This document shows, one piece after another, positions 35,053 through 44,850 of a stretch of DNA of 64,000 bases. Source of the stretch: Bifidobacterium choloepi (GTDB taxonomy: Bacteria; Actinomycetota; Actinomycetes; Actinomycetales; Bifidobacteriaceae); the NCBI RefSeq assembly GCF_010667615.1, contig NZ_VYSG01000003.1, positions 124,001-188,000 on the forward strand, in the 5' to 3' direction. Numbering within the stretch: the first letter of the stretch is position 1; each line of letters starts with the position of its first letter. The notes under the pieces are model-generated. The model had not been told where the DNA came from, ran no database searches, and worked only from the letters and a program-made list of their open reading frames with translations. The position numbers and the translations under genes were made by a program.

Positions 35053-35261
35053 AGCTCCCTGGAAGGGAGCTGTCGCCGAAGGCGACTGAGGGTCGACCGC
35101 GTGATGCCGACGAAGTCGGCGAACGCGCGCTGGAACGGGTTGTAACGACGAAACTCAAGTTCCGTCCAGCACGTTGCGTTCCAGCGCGTCCGCGCGCCTT
35201 CGGCGCGACGGACGGTCGACCCTCAGCCTCGCTACGCTCGGCAGCTCCCTTCCAGGGAGCT
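35053..35261. repeat. ~208-bp palindromic element, copy 2
   Basis: Same ends (AGCTCCCTGGAAGGGAGCT and AGCTCCCTTCCAGGGAGCT). The right arm is nearly identical to copy 1 over about 90 bp from CACGTTGCGTTCCAGCGCGT on. The left hairpin differs but is compensated (GTCGCCGAAGGCGAC here against GGCCGCGAAGCGGCC in copy 1). It lies between the converging PBP and oxidoreductase genes. Confidence 0.85.
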
Positions 35262-35269
35262 GGAAAGGC

Positions 35270-36817
35270 TCAGTGCTGTCCCTGGCCGGAGCCGCCGGTG
35301 GCGGGGTTGGGGTAGGCGCCGCGCAGGTACTGCGTCGGGTAGGGCATCGCGTCGTTCGGCAGGCCGAGCTTGTGGAAGGCCCGGAGCGGCCAGTAGGGCT
35401 CGCGCAGCGCGGCGCGGCCGATCTCGACGAGCGTGCAGTCGTCGTGCTCGAGCAGCTTCTCGGCCTGCTTCGGCTTCGTGATCAGCCCGACGGCTGTCGT
35501 CGGGATGTCGGCCTCGCGGTGGATGCGCTCGGAATACGGCACCTGGTAGTTCGGTCCGATCGGCATCGTCACGTCGTCGATCAGGCCGCCGGTCGAGACG
35601 TCGATAAGGTCGACGCCGTGCTCCTTGAGCAGCTTCGCGAGTCGCACCGTCTGGTCGCAATCCCAGCCGTACACGTCGTCGGCGGCCGCCTCTCCGGCGG
35701 CCATCGCCTGCTCGACGGCGATATTGTACGATTCGCGCGCCCGCGCCTCGTCCACGTGCTTGCCATGGCCGTGTTTCACGGCCTTGTTCTCGTGTTTCAC
35801 GTCGCCGGACGAATCGTTCGACGATTCCTCCCGCAGCTTCTTCGAGATCGCCTTCCAGCCGGCGGTCGTTTCCGACCAGTCGGTCGCCGAGACGCGCACC
35901 ATCAGCGGCATGCCGTCCGGCATGACCGAGCGCACGGCATCGACGACCTCGAGCGTCAGGCGGCAGCGGTTCTCGAACGAGCCGCCGTACTCGTCGGTGC
36001 GGCGGTTGACGAGCGGGTCGAGGAATTCGGAGAGCAGGTAACCGTGCGCGGCGTGCACCTGGATCGACTCGAAGCCGGCCTCGACGGCGCGGCGGGCCGC
36101 GTCGCGGAAGCGGGCGACGATGTCGTGGATTTCCGGCACCGTCAGCTCGCGCGGCACCGGCATGTCGCGGCTGAACGCGATCGGCGACGGACCGACGATG
36201 TCCCAGCCGCCGCGCTCCTTCGGCACATACTCGTGCGCCGGGATGCCGAGATGCGGGCAGCCGGACGACGCCTTGCGGCCGGCGTGGCTGAGCTGGATGG
36301 CCGGCACGGCGCCGGCTTCCTTGATGCCGTCGACAATCCAGCGGTACGCGTCGACCTGCGCGTCGTCCCACAGGCCGAGGTCGCACGGCGAGATGCGGCC
36401 CTCCGGCACGACGGCCGTCGACTCGACGATGACCATGCCGAAGCCGCCGTTCGCGCGCGAGACATAGTGCTGGTAGTGGAAGTTTGTCGGCCGGCCGTCC
36501 TGCGCGTACACCGAGTACATGCACATCGGCGGCAGCACGAGGCGGTTGCGCAGCAGCTTGTCGCCGAACGCGTAGTCGCGCGCGAGCAGCACGTCGCCGA
36601 CGCTCTTGTCGAGCGTCTTGAGTTCGGCGGACTTCCGCCGCGCCTTCGCCCGCCGCCGCTCGGCCGCCGGCGCCTTGTGCCCGGCGATGTCCTCGAGCTG
36701 CCGGTCGATCAGCTTGCGTTCCTTCTTGCTCTTCTTCGGCTTCTTCGGCAGCGTGTCGTCCCCGGCCGGCTTGCCGTTCTTCGGCGACGTGGTCGCCTTC
36801 TTCGCGTTCTTCGCCAT
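35270..36817 (-). CDS. NADH:flavin oxidoreductase / old yellow enzyme family (YqjM-like)
   Basis: A 515-residue FMN-dependent ene-reductase-type protein with NRLVLPPMCMYSVYAQDGRP, HYVSRANGGFGMVIVESTAV, IQLSHAGRKAS, QVHAAHGYLLSEFLDPLVN and a C-terminal IGRAALREPYWP. The Cys in PPMCMYS and the AGRKA segment place it in the YqjM subgroup. It has about 75 Lys/Arg-rich N-terminal residues (KKPKKSKKERK) and an insertion near 330-375 (SSNDSSGDVKHENKAVKHGH). The insertion contains the repeated genome word and a run of His and Lys. GGAAGGA lies 10 nt before the ATG at 36817; a longer frame to 36982 is less likely. Substrate unknown. Confidence 0.87.
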   Translation of the reverse strand: MAKNAKKATTSPKNGKPAGDDTLPKKPKKSKKERKLIDRQLEDIAGHKAPAAERRRAKARRKSAELKTLDKSVGDVLLARDYAFGDKLLRNRLVLPPMCMYSVYAQDGRPTNFHYQHYVSRANGGFGMVIVESTAVVPEGRISPCDLGLWDDAQVDAYRWIVDGIKEAGAVPAIQLSHAGRKASSGCPHLGIPAHEYVPKERGGWDIVGPSPIAFSRDMPVPRELTVPEIHDIVARFRDAARRAVEAGFESIQVHAAHGYLLSEFLDPLVNRRTDEYGGSFENRCRLTLEVVDAVRSVMPDGMPLMVRVSATDWSETTAGWKAISKKLREESSNDSSGDVKHENKAVKHGHGKHVDEARARESYNIAVEQAMAAGEAAADDVYGWDCDQTVRLAKLLKEHGVDLIDVSTGGLIDDVTMPIGPNYQVPYSERIHREADIPTTAVGLITKPKQAEKLLEHDDCTLVEIGRAALREPYWPLRAFHKLGLPNDAMPYPTQYLRGAYPNPATGGSGQGQH

Positions 36818-37063
36818 CTTGCACGATCCTTCCGTCACCTGCACGCGATCCGTCATCGCGCATCGGGTCCCCGTGTTCGCGCGGCCCCGCCACTCATGCT
36901 TTCCCTTCCGGGTCAGTGGACGGGCTCGCCGCGCTCGCGCGGCCCGGCCCAATGCCTTGCGTGCCTTCCAACCTACCCGCAAATCCGCGTCTGCGCCGAC
37001 GGTGCAAGCGGGAGCCCCGCTGTTGACTCACAACCGTCCTGTTTGACTCAAAAGTGTCCTTCG

Positions 37064-37106
37064 GATGTCGCAAGCCCGAGCCGAGAGAGCTCGGGTGTGC
37101 GACATT
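37064..37106. repeat. GATGTC hairpin, family B, diverged
   Basis: GATGTC-GCA-AGCCCGAGC and GCTCGGGTG-TGC-GACATT; the triplet pair GCA/TGC is again complementary, while the end base is lost. Upstream GTTGACTCAC and GTTTGACTCA repeat at 37023-37051. Confidence 0.7.
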
Positions 37107-37170
37107 CGAAGGAATGAAAGCGCGGGAAGTGACTGATAGGAGTCCTCAAGGGGTTTGTGGGGAGGTGGGT

Positions 37171-37219
37171 TCCGGAAGCGACTTCGCACTTTTCTAATGC
37201 CTCCTTGGGAAGCGCGAAG
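37171..37219. repeat. CACTTTCC/GAAG hairpin, family C, possible terminator of the GT2 gene
   Basis: GACTTCGCACTTTTC and GAAGCGCGAAGTC flank a short loop, and GGAGGTG/CACCTCC adds an outer stem. It abuts the stop of the minus-strand gene at 37220. Confidence 0.6.
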
Positions 37220-38068
37220 TCACCTCCTGGGGACGAGCCGCTGGAAGCCCCATTTGGTGACCTGGATCATGGCCTCGCGGACGATGGAGCCGGTCATCTT
37301 GCTTTCGCCGCGGACGCGCTCGGGGAAGACGATCGGGAGTTCGACGACGCGGCCGCCGGCGCCGACGACCTGACGGGTCATGTCGATCTGGAAGACGTAG
37401 CCGTTGTCGCGGATGTCACGCAGCGGCAGCGCGCGCAGGATGCGCGCGCGGTAGACCCTGAACCCGCACGTCATGTCCTTCACGTGCAGCCCCAGCATGA
37501 ATCGGGCGTACATGGAGCCGGCGCGGGAGATGAAGTCGCGGTACCACGGCCAGTCTTCCGTCTGGCCGCCGGCGACTCGCCGCGAGCCAAGCGTCAGGTC
37601 GATGTCCGGATGCGTCTCCATGAACTCGAGCATGCGGCTCAGGTCCTCCGGCCGGTGGGACCCGTCCATGTCCATCTCGCAGATCAGGTCGTATTCCTGC
37701 CCGAGCGCCCACGTGAACCCGTCGATGTACGCGGACCCCAGTCCCAGCTTGCCCTTCCTGTGCATGACGAACAGCCGCGACCCGTTGATGCATCGGCGCA
37801 GGCGGTTGGCGATGGCGATGTCGGAGGTGTGGACGGACGAATCGTTCGAGACGGTGTGCACCGGGCACGCCGCGCCGTCGTCGTCGAGCAGGTCGACCGC
37901 CGTCGCCTCGGCGATCAGGTCGGCGAGGTGCCCGGTGCCGTCCGGCGAGCCGTCGTCGACGATCAGCACGTCGACGCCGGGATTGCGCGCGAACAGCTCG
38001 CCGAGCGTCGGCTCGAGGTTCTCGCGCTCGTTGTACGTTGGCATGACCACGCACACCCGCTCCTTCAT
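37220..38068 (-). CDS. Polyprenol-phosphate mannosyltransferase (dolichol-phosphate mannose synthase-like, GT2)
   Basis: A 282-residue GT2 enzyme with VVMPTYNERENLEPTL, VLIVDDGSPDGTGHLAD, the HRKGKLGLGSAYIDGF motif of Dpm1-type enzymes and the metal-binding CEMDMDGSHRPEDL. Near the end, TCGFRVYRARIL and PIVFPERVRGESKM are typical. There is no C-terminal membrane domain, as in actinobacterial Ppm1 catalytic parts. It should make polyprenyl-phospho-mannose (or a related hexose) for extracytoplasmic glycosylation. Compared with the family, about 35 residues are inserted between the DGSPDGT motif and HRKGK (residues 58-92), and they include SNDSSVH, coded by the repeated word. AAAGGGG lies upstream of the ATG at 38068. 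Confidence 0.88.
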   Translation of the reverse strand: MKERVCVVMPTYNERENLEPTLGELFARNPGVDVLIVDDGSPDGTGHLADLIAEATAVDLLDDDGAACPVHTVSNDSSVHTSDIAIANRLRRCINGSRLFVMHRKGKLGLGSAYIDGFTWALGQEYDLICEMDMDGSHRPEDLSRMLEFMETHPDIDLTLGSRRVAGGQTEDWPWYRDFISRAGSMYARFMLGLHVKDMTCGFRVYRARILRALPLRDIRDNGYVFQIDMTRQVVGAGGRVVELPIVFPERVRGESKMTGSIVREAMIQVTKWGFQRLVPRR

Positions 38069-38140
38069 TTCGTCATCCCCTTTGTCTCGGTTTCGTCAGT
38101 TCCGCTGTCGCACTTGCTGTACGATTATTGCCCGTTTTGT

Positions 38141-38189
38141 CCGGATGGTACAAGCCCGGGCCGCCGACCCGGCCTTGTGACATCCGGAG
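38141..38189. repeat. GATGG/CATCC hairpin related to family B
   Basis: TCCGGATG-GTACAAGCCCGGG pairs with CCCGGCCTTGTGACATCCGGA with two mismatches. It lies between divergent genes. Confidence 0.5.
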
Positions 38190-38394
38190 AAGATTTCCGG
38201 TTCCTTTCCCGAAGTCTGTCCACCGGTTCGCAGGCCTGGATTCGCGGCATTCGGGGAAAAGTCCGGCTCTCTTCTGTCGTGATTTTGCGACATCAAGAAA
38301 GAAGATAGCCACTCGGGCTCCCAGTGTCGGAAGAATCGTGCACGATCCAGCCCTCAGCTGAGTTCCCGCCATGCAAGCCGGGCGGCCGGCATGG

Positions 38395-38407
38395 CACAAT
38401 GGACAGT
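38395..38407 (+). promoter_or_regulatory. -10-like box 7 nt before pyrD start
   Basis: CACAAT, GGACAGT, then ATG at 38408. No ribosome binding site is present; it fits the leaderless pattern seen at several other genes. Confidence 0.45.
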
Positions 38408-39556
38408 ATGACTTACGTTTCCGAGAACTTCCTGCGCGATTCCGTCAACAAATTTTCGACGGACGTGGTGACCTGGGCCTACAAGTACATTGTCAAGCCG
38501 AACTTCGTGTTCAACCACACGCCGGACGTCGCGCACGACCAGATGATCGAGTTCTGCAAGACCACCCGGCACATCGCGCCGCTGATGTGGGCCATCCGCG
38601 GGTTCCTCGACTACACCGACCCGGTGCTCGAGACGAACGTCATGGGCATCAACTTCACCAACCCGTTCGGCCTGTCCGCCGGCCTCGACAAGGACTGCGA
38701 GATGCCGATCCTGCTCGATCACATCGGCTTCGGATTCGAGACGGTCGGCTCGACGACGGCACGGCCATGCGACGGCAACCCGCGGCCGTGGTTCCACCGG
38801 CTGCCAGAATACGATTCGATGATGGTGCACGTCGGCCTCGCGAACAAGGGCTCCGACGTTGTCATCGAGAAGGTCGAGGACGCGTGGCGGTCCGCGCGGT
38901 ACATGCAGATGTCGGTGTCGATCGCGCGTTCGAACGACGCGCTCTGCGGGGACATTGCCGAGGGCATTGACGATTACTGCATCTCGATGGAGCGCGCGGC
39001 AGGGCGGTCAGCGATGATCGAGGTCAATATTTCCTGCCCGAACACGACGGCCGGTGAGCCGTTCAACGAGTCGCCGGAGAACCTCGACAAGCTGTTCACG
39101 GCGCTGGACAAGATCGACCGGCCGCAGCCGGTGCTGGTCAAGATGCCGCTCAACAAGTCGTGGGCCGAGTTCAGGGAGCTGTGCGACGTGCTGGCCGAGC
39201 ACAATGTGCAGGGACTGACGATCGCCAACCTGCAGAAGGACCGCACGGGCCTGGAGATTCCGCGCGACTGGCTCGGCGGCCTCTCGGGCGGCCCGTGCAC
39301 GCTGGATTCCGAGGCGATGATCCGCAAGACGTATGCCGAATACGGCGACCGGTTCGCGATCGCCGGTGTCGGCGGCGTCTTCACGCCGGAGCAGGCCTAC
39401 CGCAAGATCCGCGCCGGCTCCTCGCTGATCATGTTCATCACCGCGCTGATGTATCGCGGTCCGCAGACGATCACCGTGCTCAAGCGCGGCCTCGCCGACC
39501 TGCTCAAGCAGGACGGCTTCGCCCACGTCTCCGACGCCGTCGGCGTGGATGCGTGA
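38408..39556 (+). CDS. pyrD: Dihydroorotate dehydrogenase (quinone type)
   Basis: A 382-residue FMN enzyme that oxidises dihydroorotate to orotate in pyrimidine synthesis. It shows FTNPFGLSAGLDKD, FETVGSTTARPCDGNPRPW, IEVNISCPNTTAGEPF, VLVKMPLN and IAGVGGVFTPEQAYRKIRAG. The 60-residue helical N-terminal extension before NVMGINFTNPFG is typical of class 2, membrane-associated enzymes that pass electrons to quinone. No other pyr gene is adjacent. The start at ATG 38408 is chosen over an upstream in-frame TTG because it follows a -10-like box directly. The terminator hairpin downstream belongs to the family C repeats. Confidence 0.9.
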   Translation: MTYVSENFLRDSVNKFSTDVVTWAYKYIVKPNFVFNHTPDVAHDQMIEFCKTTRHIAPLMWAIRGFLDYTDPVLETNVMGINFTNPFGLSAGLDKDCEMPILLDHIGFGFETVGSTTARPCDGNPRPWFHRLPEYDSMMVHVGLANKGSDVVIEKVEDAWRSARYMQMSVSIARSNDALCGDIAEGIDDYCISMERAAGRSAMIEVNISCPNTTAGEPFNESPENLDKLFTALDKIDRPQPVLVKMPLNKSWAEFRELCDVLAEHNVQGLTIANLQKDRTGLEIPRDWLGGLSGGPCTLDSEAMIRKTYAEYGDRFAIAGVGGVFTPEQAYRKIRAGSSLIMFITALMYRGPQTITVLKRGLADLLKQDGFAHVSDAVGVDA

Positions 39557-39601
39557 ATTTCCTCCCTGTCTGGGATTCTCTTTGGGACATTAGCGGGAGC
39601 G

Positions 39602-39648
39602 ACTTCGCACTTTCCAAGTGGTCACTTGAAAAGTGCGAAGTTTTTTCT
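39602..39648 (+). terminator. pyrD terminator built from a family C repeat
   Basis: ACTTCGCACTTTCCAAGT and ACTTGAAAAGTGCGAAGT form an almost perfect 18-bp stem, followed by TTTTTTCTTT. The same words occur in the repeats at 39718, 60147, 60251, 63698 and 63801. Confidence 0.8.
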
Positions 39649-39717
39649 TTCCTGCGGGTCCTTTTCCGGCCCTTACTGGCTCCTATTGGCTCCTATTGGC
39701 CTTTTCCCGTTGGAATA

Positions 39718-39757
39718 CTTCGCACTTTTCAAATGCCCTTCACGAAAGTGCGATATT
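39718..39757. repeat. CACTTTTC/GAAAGTGCG hairpin, family C
   Basis: ACTTCGCACTTTTCAAATGC and TTCACGAAAGTGCGATAT; it pairs with the copy at 39602 to form a composite about 155 bp long. Confidence 0.65.
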
Positions 39758-39962
39758 GCCTACCCTGACCAACCCCTGTTGCCCAAGGGCGTGTGCGATT
39801 GTGTGAGATTTTTGGAGGAGACTGGGCGAAAAAGTCATATGGAGAGAGGAGCGTGCGGGCGGAAAGGCCGTAGAGGAGGAAAGATCATGCCGGAAAGGCT
39901 GTGCGGGCGGGAAGACTGGACAGAAAAGGGAGAGACTGCACTGTCTGAGGGGATGCGGTGCG

Positions 39963-40075
39963 CTGGTTGGAGTTCGGCCTGCGGGTCTTGCGGGTCGGAG
40001 CTCGGCCTGCGGGCGGCGCTGGTTGGAGTTCGGCCTGCGGGACATGCGGATTGGAGTTGACCTGCGGGCCGTGCC
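39963..40075 (+). repeat. 28-bp tandem repeat x4
   Basis: Units start near 39963, 39992, 40019 and 40048 and share GGTTGGAGTTCGGCCTGCGG with substitutions, each followed by 5-7 different bases. It is too degenerate and too short-spaced to be a CRISPR array. No product is apparent; a 144-codon frame over it looks spurious. Confidence 0.7.
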
Positions 40076-40148
40076 GGCCCTTGTGGGGCGCACAGAAAGG
40101 GACGACGCGCAGGGCAACACGCGGAACACCCGGATTCTCACCGAATTT

Positions 40149-40172
40149 CATGGCCCTTGAACGGGCCGTTTT
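40149..40172 (+). terminator. Orphan terminator-like hairpin
   Basis: GGCCC-TTGAAC-GGGCC followed by GTTTTTG at 40153-40172. No gene ends upstream on this strand, so it might close a small untranslated transcript or be a terminator relic. Confidence 0.45.
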
Positions 40173-40383
40173 TGTTATACAGGGATCAGGCACGGCGGCG
40201 GCGCGGGCGGTTCGACATGTGAGACAATTGCTCAGTAAGGCTACTGCTGTCTAGGATACGGCGTCCATATAATGAGACATCTGGGCCACGGTGGAACACT
40301 GTCGCTTTGCCGGTTGTGAGGTTCGGAGGACATCGTTGCGCGGGAAACGCTCATGAGAGTTCGCAATCTGCAATTTTTTGTGC

Positions 40384-40395
40384 GATAATGTTCGT
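40384..40395 (+). promoter_or_regulatory. -10 box 6 nt before deoR-type gene (leaderless)
   Basis: GATAAT, GTTCGT, then ATG at 40396, with no ribosome binding site. A T-rich stretch (CAATTTTTTG) precedes it. Confidence 0.6.
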
Positions 40396-41217
40396 ATGAT
40401 TTCGTCACAACGTCAACATCTCATCGTGAGTCGATTGAGGACTCGCGGGGCGGTGCGCATCACCGCTCTCTCCAAGGAGCTGGGTGTTTCCGCGATGACC
40501 ATCCGCCGCGACATCGCCGAGCTCGCCGACAAGGGCCTGCTCAAGCGCGTTCACGGCGGTGCCGTGTCGACGTCGACGCTGCTGAGCGAGCCGCTGTTCT
40601 CCGTCAAGTCGCAGATGGACATCGGTCTCAAGGACGCGATCGCGCAGGAGGCCATCAACCTGGTCTCGCCCGGCGACGTCATCGCGATCGGCGGTGGCAC
40701 GACGGCCTACGTGTTCGCGCAGCACCTGCTCGAATCGCAGCAGTCGAGCGGTGTCACGATCCTGACCAATTCGATTCCGGTCGCCGAGCTCGTGCAGGCG
40801 CTCGAGTCGAAGGACGTCGAGGTCATCGTGACCGGCGGCGTGATCACGCGTTCGAACTCGCTGGTCGGCCCGATCGCCGACAAGGTCATCGCGTCGCTGC
40901 GCGTCAACACTGTATTCCTCGGCACGCACTCGGTCTCCATCCCGCGCGGATTCCTGATGCCGAATTCGCTCGAGGCGGCGACCGACATGGCGATGATGGA
41001 CATTGCCGACCGCACGATCATCCTGACCGACCACACGAAGTGGAGCAGCACCTCGCTGTCGCTGTTCGCCCGCTTCGACCAGGTCGACACCGTCATCACC
41101 GACGATGGCCTCGACCCGGACTCGGTCATGAAGACGCGCGACCTCGTCAAGGAACTCGTGCTCGCGCACCAGACCGAAGACGAGGGCGAGGAAGCGAATC
41201 TCGACCTCGGCGAGTAG
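40396..41217 (+). CDS. DeoR/GlpR family transcriptional regulator (galactose operon)
   Basis: A 273-residue repressor. The DeoR helix-turn-helix reads VRITALSKELGVSAMTIRRD followed by IAELADKGLLKRVHGGA. The sensor domain has IGGGTTAYVFAQHL, LTNSIPVAELV, VTGGVITRSNSLVGP and LTDHTKWSS, which binds sugar phosphates in this family. It lies directly upstream of galT and galK on the same strand, so it probably controls them, with galactose-1-phosphate or a related ester as a plausible inducer (inference). The ATG at 40396 follows GATAAT by six bases, so it is probably leaderless; an upstream TTG at 40378 overlaps that promoter. Confidence 0.88.
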   Translation: MISSQRQHLIVSRLRTRGAVRITALSKELGVSAMTIRRDIAELADKGLLKRVHGGAVSTSTLLSEPLFSVKSQMDIGLKDAIAQEAINLVSPGDVIAIGGGTTAYVFAQHLLESQQSSGVTILTNSIPVAELVQALESKDVEVIVTGGVITRSNSLVGPIADKVIASLRVNTVFLGTHSVSIPRGFLMPNSLEAATDMAMMDIADRTIILTDHTKWSSTSLSLFARFDQVDTVITDDGLDPDSVMKTRDLVKELVLAHQTEDEGEEANLDLGE

Positions 41218-41492
41218 CCCCGACCGCGGTTGAATTTGCACGATTCTTCCGTCGGATTGCCGTCCGGAGGCAGGCATCGTGCAGCGAACTGGCCGCGAGC
41301 GAACCGTGAACCATCGCGAAAGCCTCGGAAAATCTTCCGGGAATCCGCGAAACATCAGGGCTCGCATGCGAACTGCCGCGGGAATCGCGCCAAGTATTGA
41401 CGGGCCGGCGTGAAACGCAACATGCCGGCGCGGTGACGAACTGTACCCAAAATCAAACCAACCAACCCCATCCAGACCGACGAAAGTGGACA
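41218..41492. other. Spacer between deoR-type gene and galT
   Basis: It contains a variant of the repeated word (GCACGATTCTTCCG at 41238-41251) and a GCAAACTGCCGCGGG-type GC-rich stretch, but no gene. A promoter for galT would be expected here; I cannot identify boxes with confidence. Confidence 0.4.
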
Positions 41493-42782
41493 ATGATGAC
41501 ACAGGAAACCGCGGCGCAGGCCGACGAGCAGTTCAAGTACTATCATCCGGGCGAGTACGCCAGGGAGAACATCCGGATCACGCCGACGACGCTCGCCGAC
41601 GGCCGCCAGTTCTTCTATCTCGATGACGATCCGGCGTACGTCAGCGGCGCGAAGACGCGCGAGCTGACCGACCCGCGGCCGCTCGTCGACCGCTTCGCCC
41701 CGCACCTCGACGCCGACGGTAACGAAGTGCCGTACGCCGCGCCGCAGATGCGCCGCGACCCGCTGACCGGCGACTGGATCCCGATGGCGACGGCCCGCAT
41801 GAACCGCCCGATCACCGCCGGCCCCGGCGCCACGGCAAAGGGCAACCCGCTGGCCGCGCGCAAGCCGGGCGATCCCTACCAGGACGGCGAGGTGCCGGAC
41901 ACCGACTACGATGTCGTCGTCTTCGAGAACCGCTTCCCGTCGATGGTCCGCGTGCCGGGCGTCCCGGACACCGTCAGCTACGTCGACGGCAACCACCTGT
42001 GGGAGCAGAAGCCGGCGTCCGGCCGCTGCGAGGTCATCTGCTTTGACCCGAACGAGAACGGCCTGCCGGCCGACTTGCCGGTCAGGCGACTGCGCACCGT
42101 CGTCGAGGCGTGGGCGTTCCGCACCGCCGAGGATTCGGCGATCGAGGGGATCGAGCAGGTGTTCCCGTTCGAGAACCACGGCCAGGAGATCGGCGTTTCG
42201 CTCGCGCACCCGCACGGCCAGGTCTACTGCTATCCGTTCATCGCGCCGAAGCTCGAGACCGAGTTGCAGCACACCGAGGCGTACATGGACGTCAACGGCA
42301 CCAACCTGCTCAAGGACATCATGCAGGCCGAGCTGGCCGCCGGCGAGCGCGTCGTCATGCGCAACCACTCGTGGGTCGCCTACGTGCCGGCCGCCGCGCG
42401 CTGGCCGCTCGAGGTGCACGTCCAGCCGGTGCGCGACGTGCTCACTTTGGATGAACTGAACGATCAGGAGCGCTGGGACCTCGCCGTCATGTACTCGCAG
42501 CTGCTCAAGCGCGGCAACATGTTCTTCGACAAGGGCGATGGCAAGGGCATGGACCTGCCGTACATCGCCGCCTGGCACCAGGCGCCGGTCCGCGACCCGC
42601 GCCGCGTCAACTACCGCCTGAACCTGCAGTTCTTCTCGTTCCGCCGCGCCGCCAACAAGATCAAGTACCTCGCCGGCTCTGAGTCGGGCATGGCCGCGTG
42701 GGTCTCCGACACGACGCCGGAGCTCATCGCCCAGCGCTTCCACGAGCTCGGCCCGGTCGACATCAGCGGGATCGGCGACTGA
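41493..42782 (+). CDS. galT: Galactose-1-phosphate uridylyltransferase
   Basis: A 429-residue enzyme that exchanges UMP between UDP-glucose and galactose-1-phosphate (Leloir pathway). It has RRDPLTGDWIPMATARMNRP, VVFENRFPSM and the nucleophile motif SLAHPHGQVYCYPF (HPH near 239-241), then the C-terminal AWHQAPVRDPRRVNYRLNLQ. This is the histidine-triad-like GalT of bifidobacteria and other actinobacteria. GAAAGTGGACA precedes ATG 41493; a second ATG follows at once. The open frame to 41397 upstream is rejected because its residues look random. galK starts 64 bp downstream. Confidence 0.93.
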   Translation: MMTQETAAQADEQFKYYHPGEYARENIRITPTTLADGRQFFYLDDDPAYVSGAKTRELTDPRPLVDRFAPHLDADGNEVPYAAPQMRRDPLTGDWIPMATARMNRPITAGPGATAKGNPLAARKPGDPYQDGEVPDTDYDVVVFENRFPSMVRVPGVPDTVSYVDGNHLWEQKPASGRCEVICFDPNENGLPADLPVRRLRTVVEAWAFRTAEDSAIEGIEQVFPFENHGQEIGVSLAHPHGQVYCYPFIAPKLETELQHTEAYMDVNGTNLLKDIMQAELAAGERVVMRNHSWVAYVPAAARWPLEVHVQPVRDVLTLDELNDQERWDLAVMYSQLLKRGNMFFDKGDGKGMDLPYIAAWHQAPVRDPRRVNYRLNLQFFSFRRAANKIKYLAGSESGMAAWVSDTTPELIAQRFHELGPVDISGIGD

Positions 42783-42802
42783 GCCGTTCGCGAGAGCGGC
42801 GG

Positions 42803-42818
42803 AAGAATCGTACAATAC
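42803..42818 (+). promoter_or_regulatory. Repeated-word variant overlapping a -10-like box before galK
   Basis: GGAAGAATCGTACAATACTG: the word GAATCGT runs straight into TACAAT, 30 bp before the galK start. The trmL upstream region reads GGAAGAATCGTTCAATAC at 59273. The similarity suggests either a shared promoter design or a shared protein-binding site. Confidence 0.4.
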
Positions 42819-42846
42819 TGAACAACCAACCGAAGAAAAGAGAACA

Positions 42847-44184
<1,338 letters not shown>

Positions 44185-44200
44185 GCCCGGACGATCGCTG

Positions 44201-44385
44201 GTTGCGTGCGGTTGGCGGGGACCTTCCGGAAGGTTCCCGCCTTTCGCACGCAAATGGGCCAGTTTGCGTGCGGTTGGCGGGCGGGTTCCCGGAGGATCCC
44301 GCGGACCGCATGCTGGAGAGGCAGTTTGCGTGCGGTTAGTGGGCGGGTTCCCGGAGGATCCCGCGGACCGCACGCTTTTTCGAGG
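44201..44385. repeat. 61-bp tandem hairpin array x3 after galK, last unit a terminator
   Basis: Units start at 44201, 44262 and 44323, each with GTTTGCGTGCGGTTGGCGGG or close variants and a GTGCGGT...ACCGCAC stem around TTCCCGGAGGATCCCGC. The third unit ends CGCACGCTTTTTCG, giving a usable terminator for the gal genes. The period matches the array at 16971-17212 and the element at 44938. Confidence 0.75.
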
Positions 44386-44431
44386 GAAGTTCGCAAAAGC
44401 GAGGCGAGGATCGCCGATTCCGGAAGCCGGG

Positions 44432-44448
44432 TTGTCAAAACTAGACAA
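44432..44448. promoter_or_regulatory. Inverted repeat TTGTC-N7-GACAA upstream of small membrane peptide
   Basis: A 5+5-bp inverted repeat with 7-bp spacer, about 180 bp before the peptide gene at 44629. It could be an operator; the evidence is only symmetry. Confidence 0.3.
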
Positions 44449-44628
44449 GTCTGGTTGAATCGAACTGTCGGCGACGGCGACGGAACGACGTGGTTCCGCG
44501 GGGTCGGCGGCGCAAACAGCACAGCGTGGCTGCCGGCGGACTGGCCGGTGGCAAGGAATAAGGCGGCGACGGAGCTGTTGAATCCTGCACAACGAACGAC
44601 AGTCAATGAAGACTCGAGAGGTGACATC

Positions 44629-44733
44629 ATGAACAACATGAAGACTTGGCTTGGAGTGGGGCTCGGCGCCGTCATCGCCGGCTTCGTCGGCGTGTCCGGC
44701 ATCCTCGTGCGCATGTGCGCGCTCGCTTTCTGA
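44629..44733 (+). CDS. 34-residue single-span membrane peptide
   Basis: MNNMKTWLGVGLGAVIAGFV continues into GVSGILVRMCALAF: a short polar start, then one hydrophobic helix of about 20 Gly/Ala/Val-rich residues with a GxxxG-like pattern, then Arg and a hydrophobic end. GAGAGGTGACATC gives a ribosome binding site at the right distance to ATG 44629, and a terminator hairpin with T-run begins 20 bp after the TGA. Composition is balanced and both flanks fit a real gene despite its size. No family is recognised. It could be a small regulatory membrane protein, a pore-like toxin peptide or a leader for the surface-protein locus that follows. Function unknown. Confidence 0.6.
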   Translation: MNNMKTWLGVGLGAVIAGFVGVSGILVRMCALAF

Positions 44734-44751
44734 ATCCTCCCCGCAGTACGC

Positions 44752-44780
44752 AACCCGCCGCTGGCCGGCGGGTTTCTTGT
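44752..44780 (+). terminator. Terminator after small membrane peptide
   Basis: ACCCGCCG and CGGCGGGT with a short loop, then TTCTTGTTG. Confidence 0.75.
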
Positions 44781-44850
44781 TGTTCGGGACTGTTGGACGA
44801 TTCGTCCAGTCTTATGATGCATCCGGAAACTGGGTCTACCGGATTTCGTG

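Noticed and set aside
39626..40060. 144-codon open frame after pyrD
   Set aside because: It runs across family C hairpins and the 28-bp tandem repeat, with repetitive and improbable residues.
39963..40075. Possible CRISPR array
   Set aside because: Repeats are degenerate, 28 bp apart with almost no spacer, and no cas gene is present.
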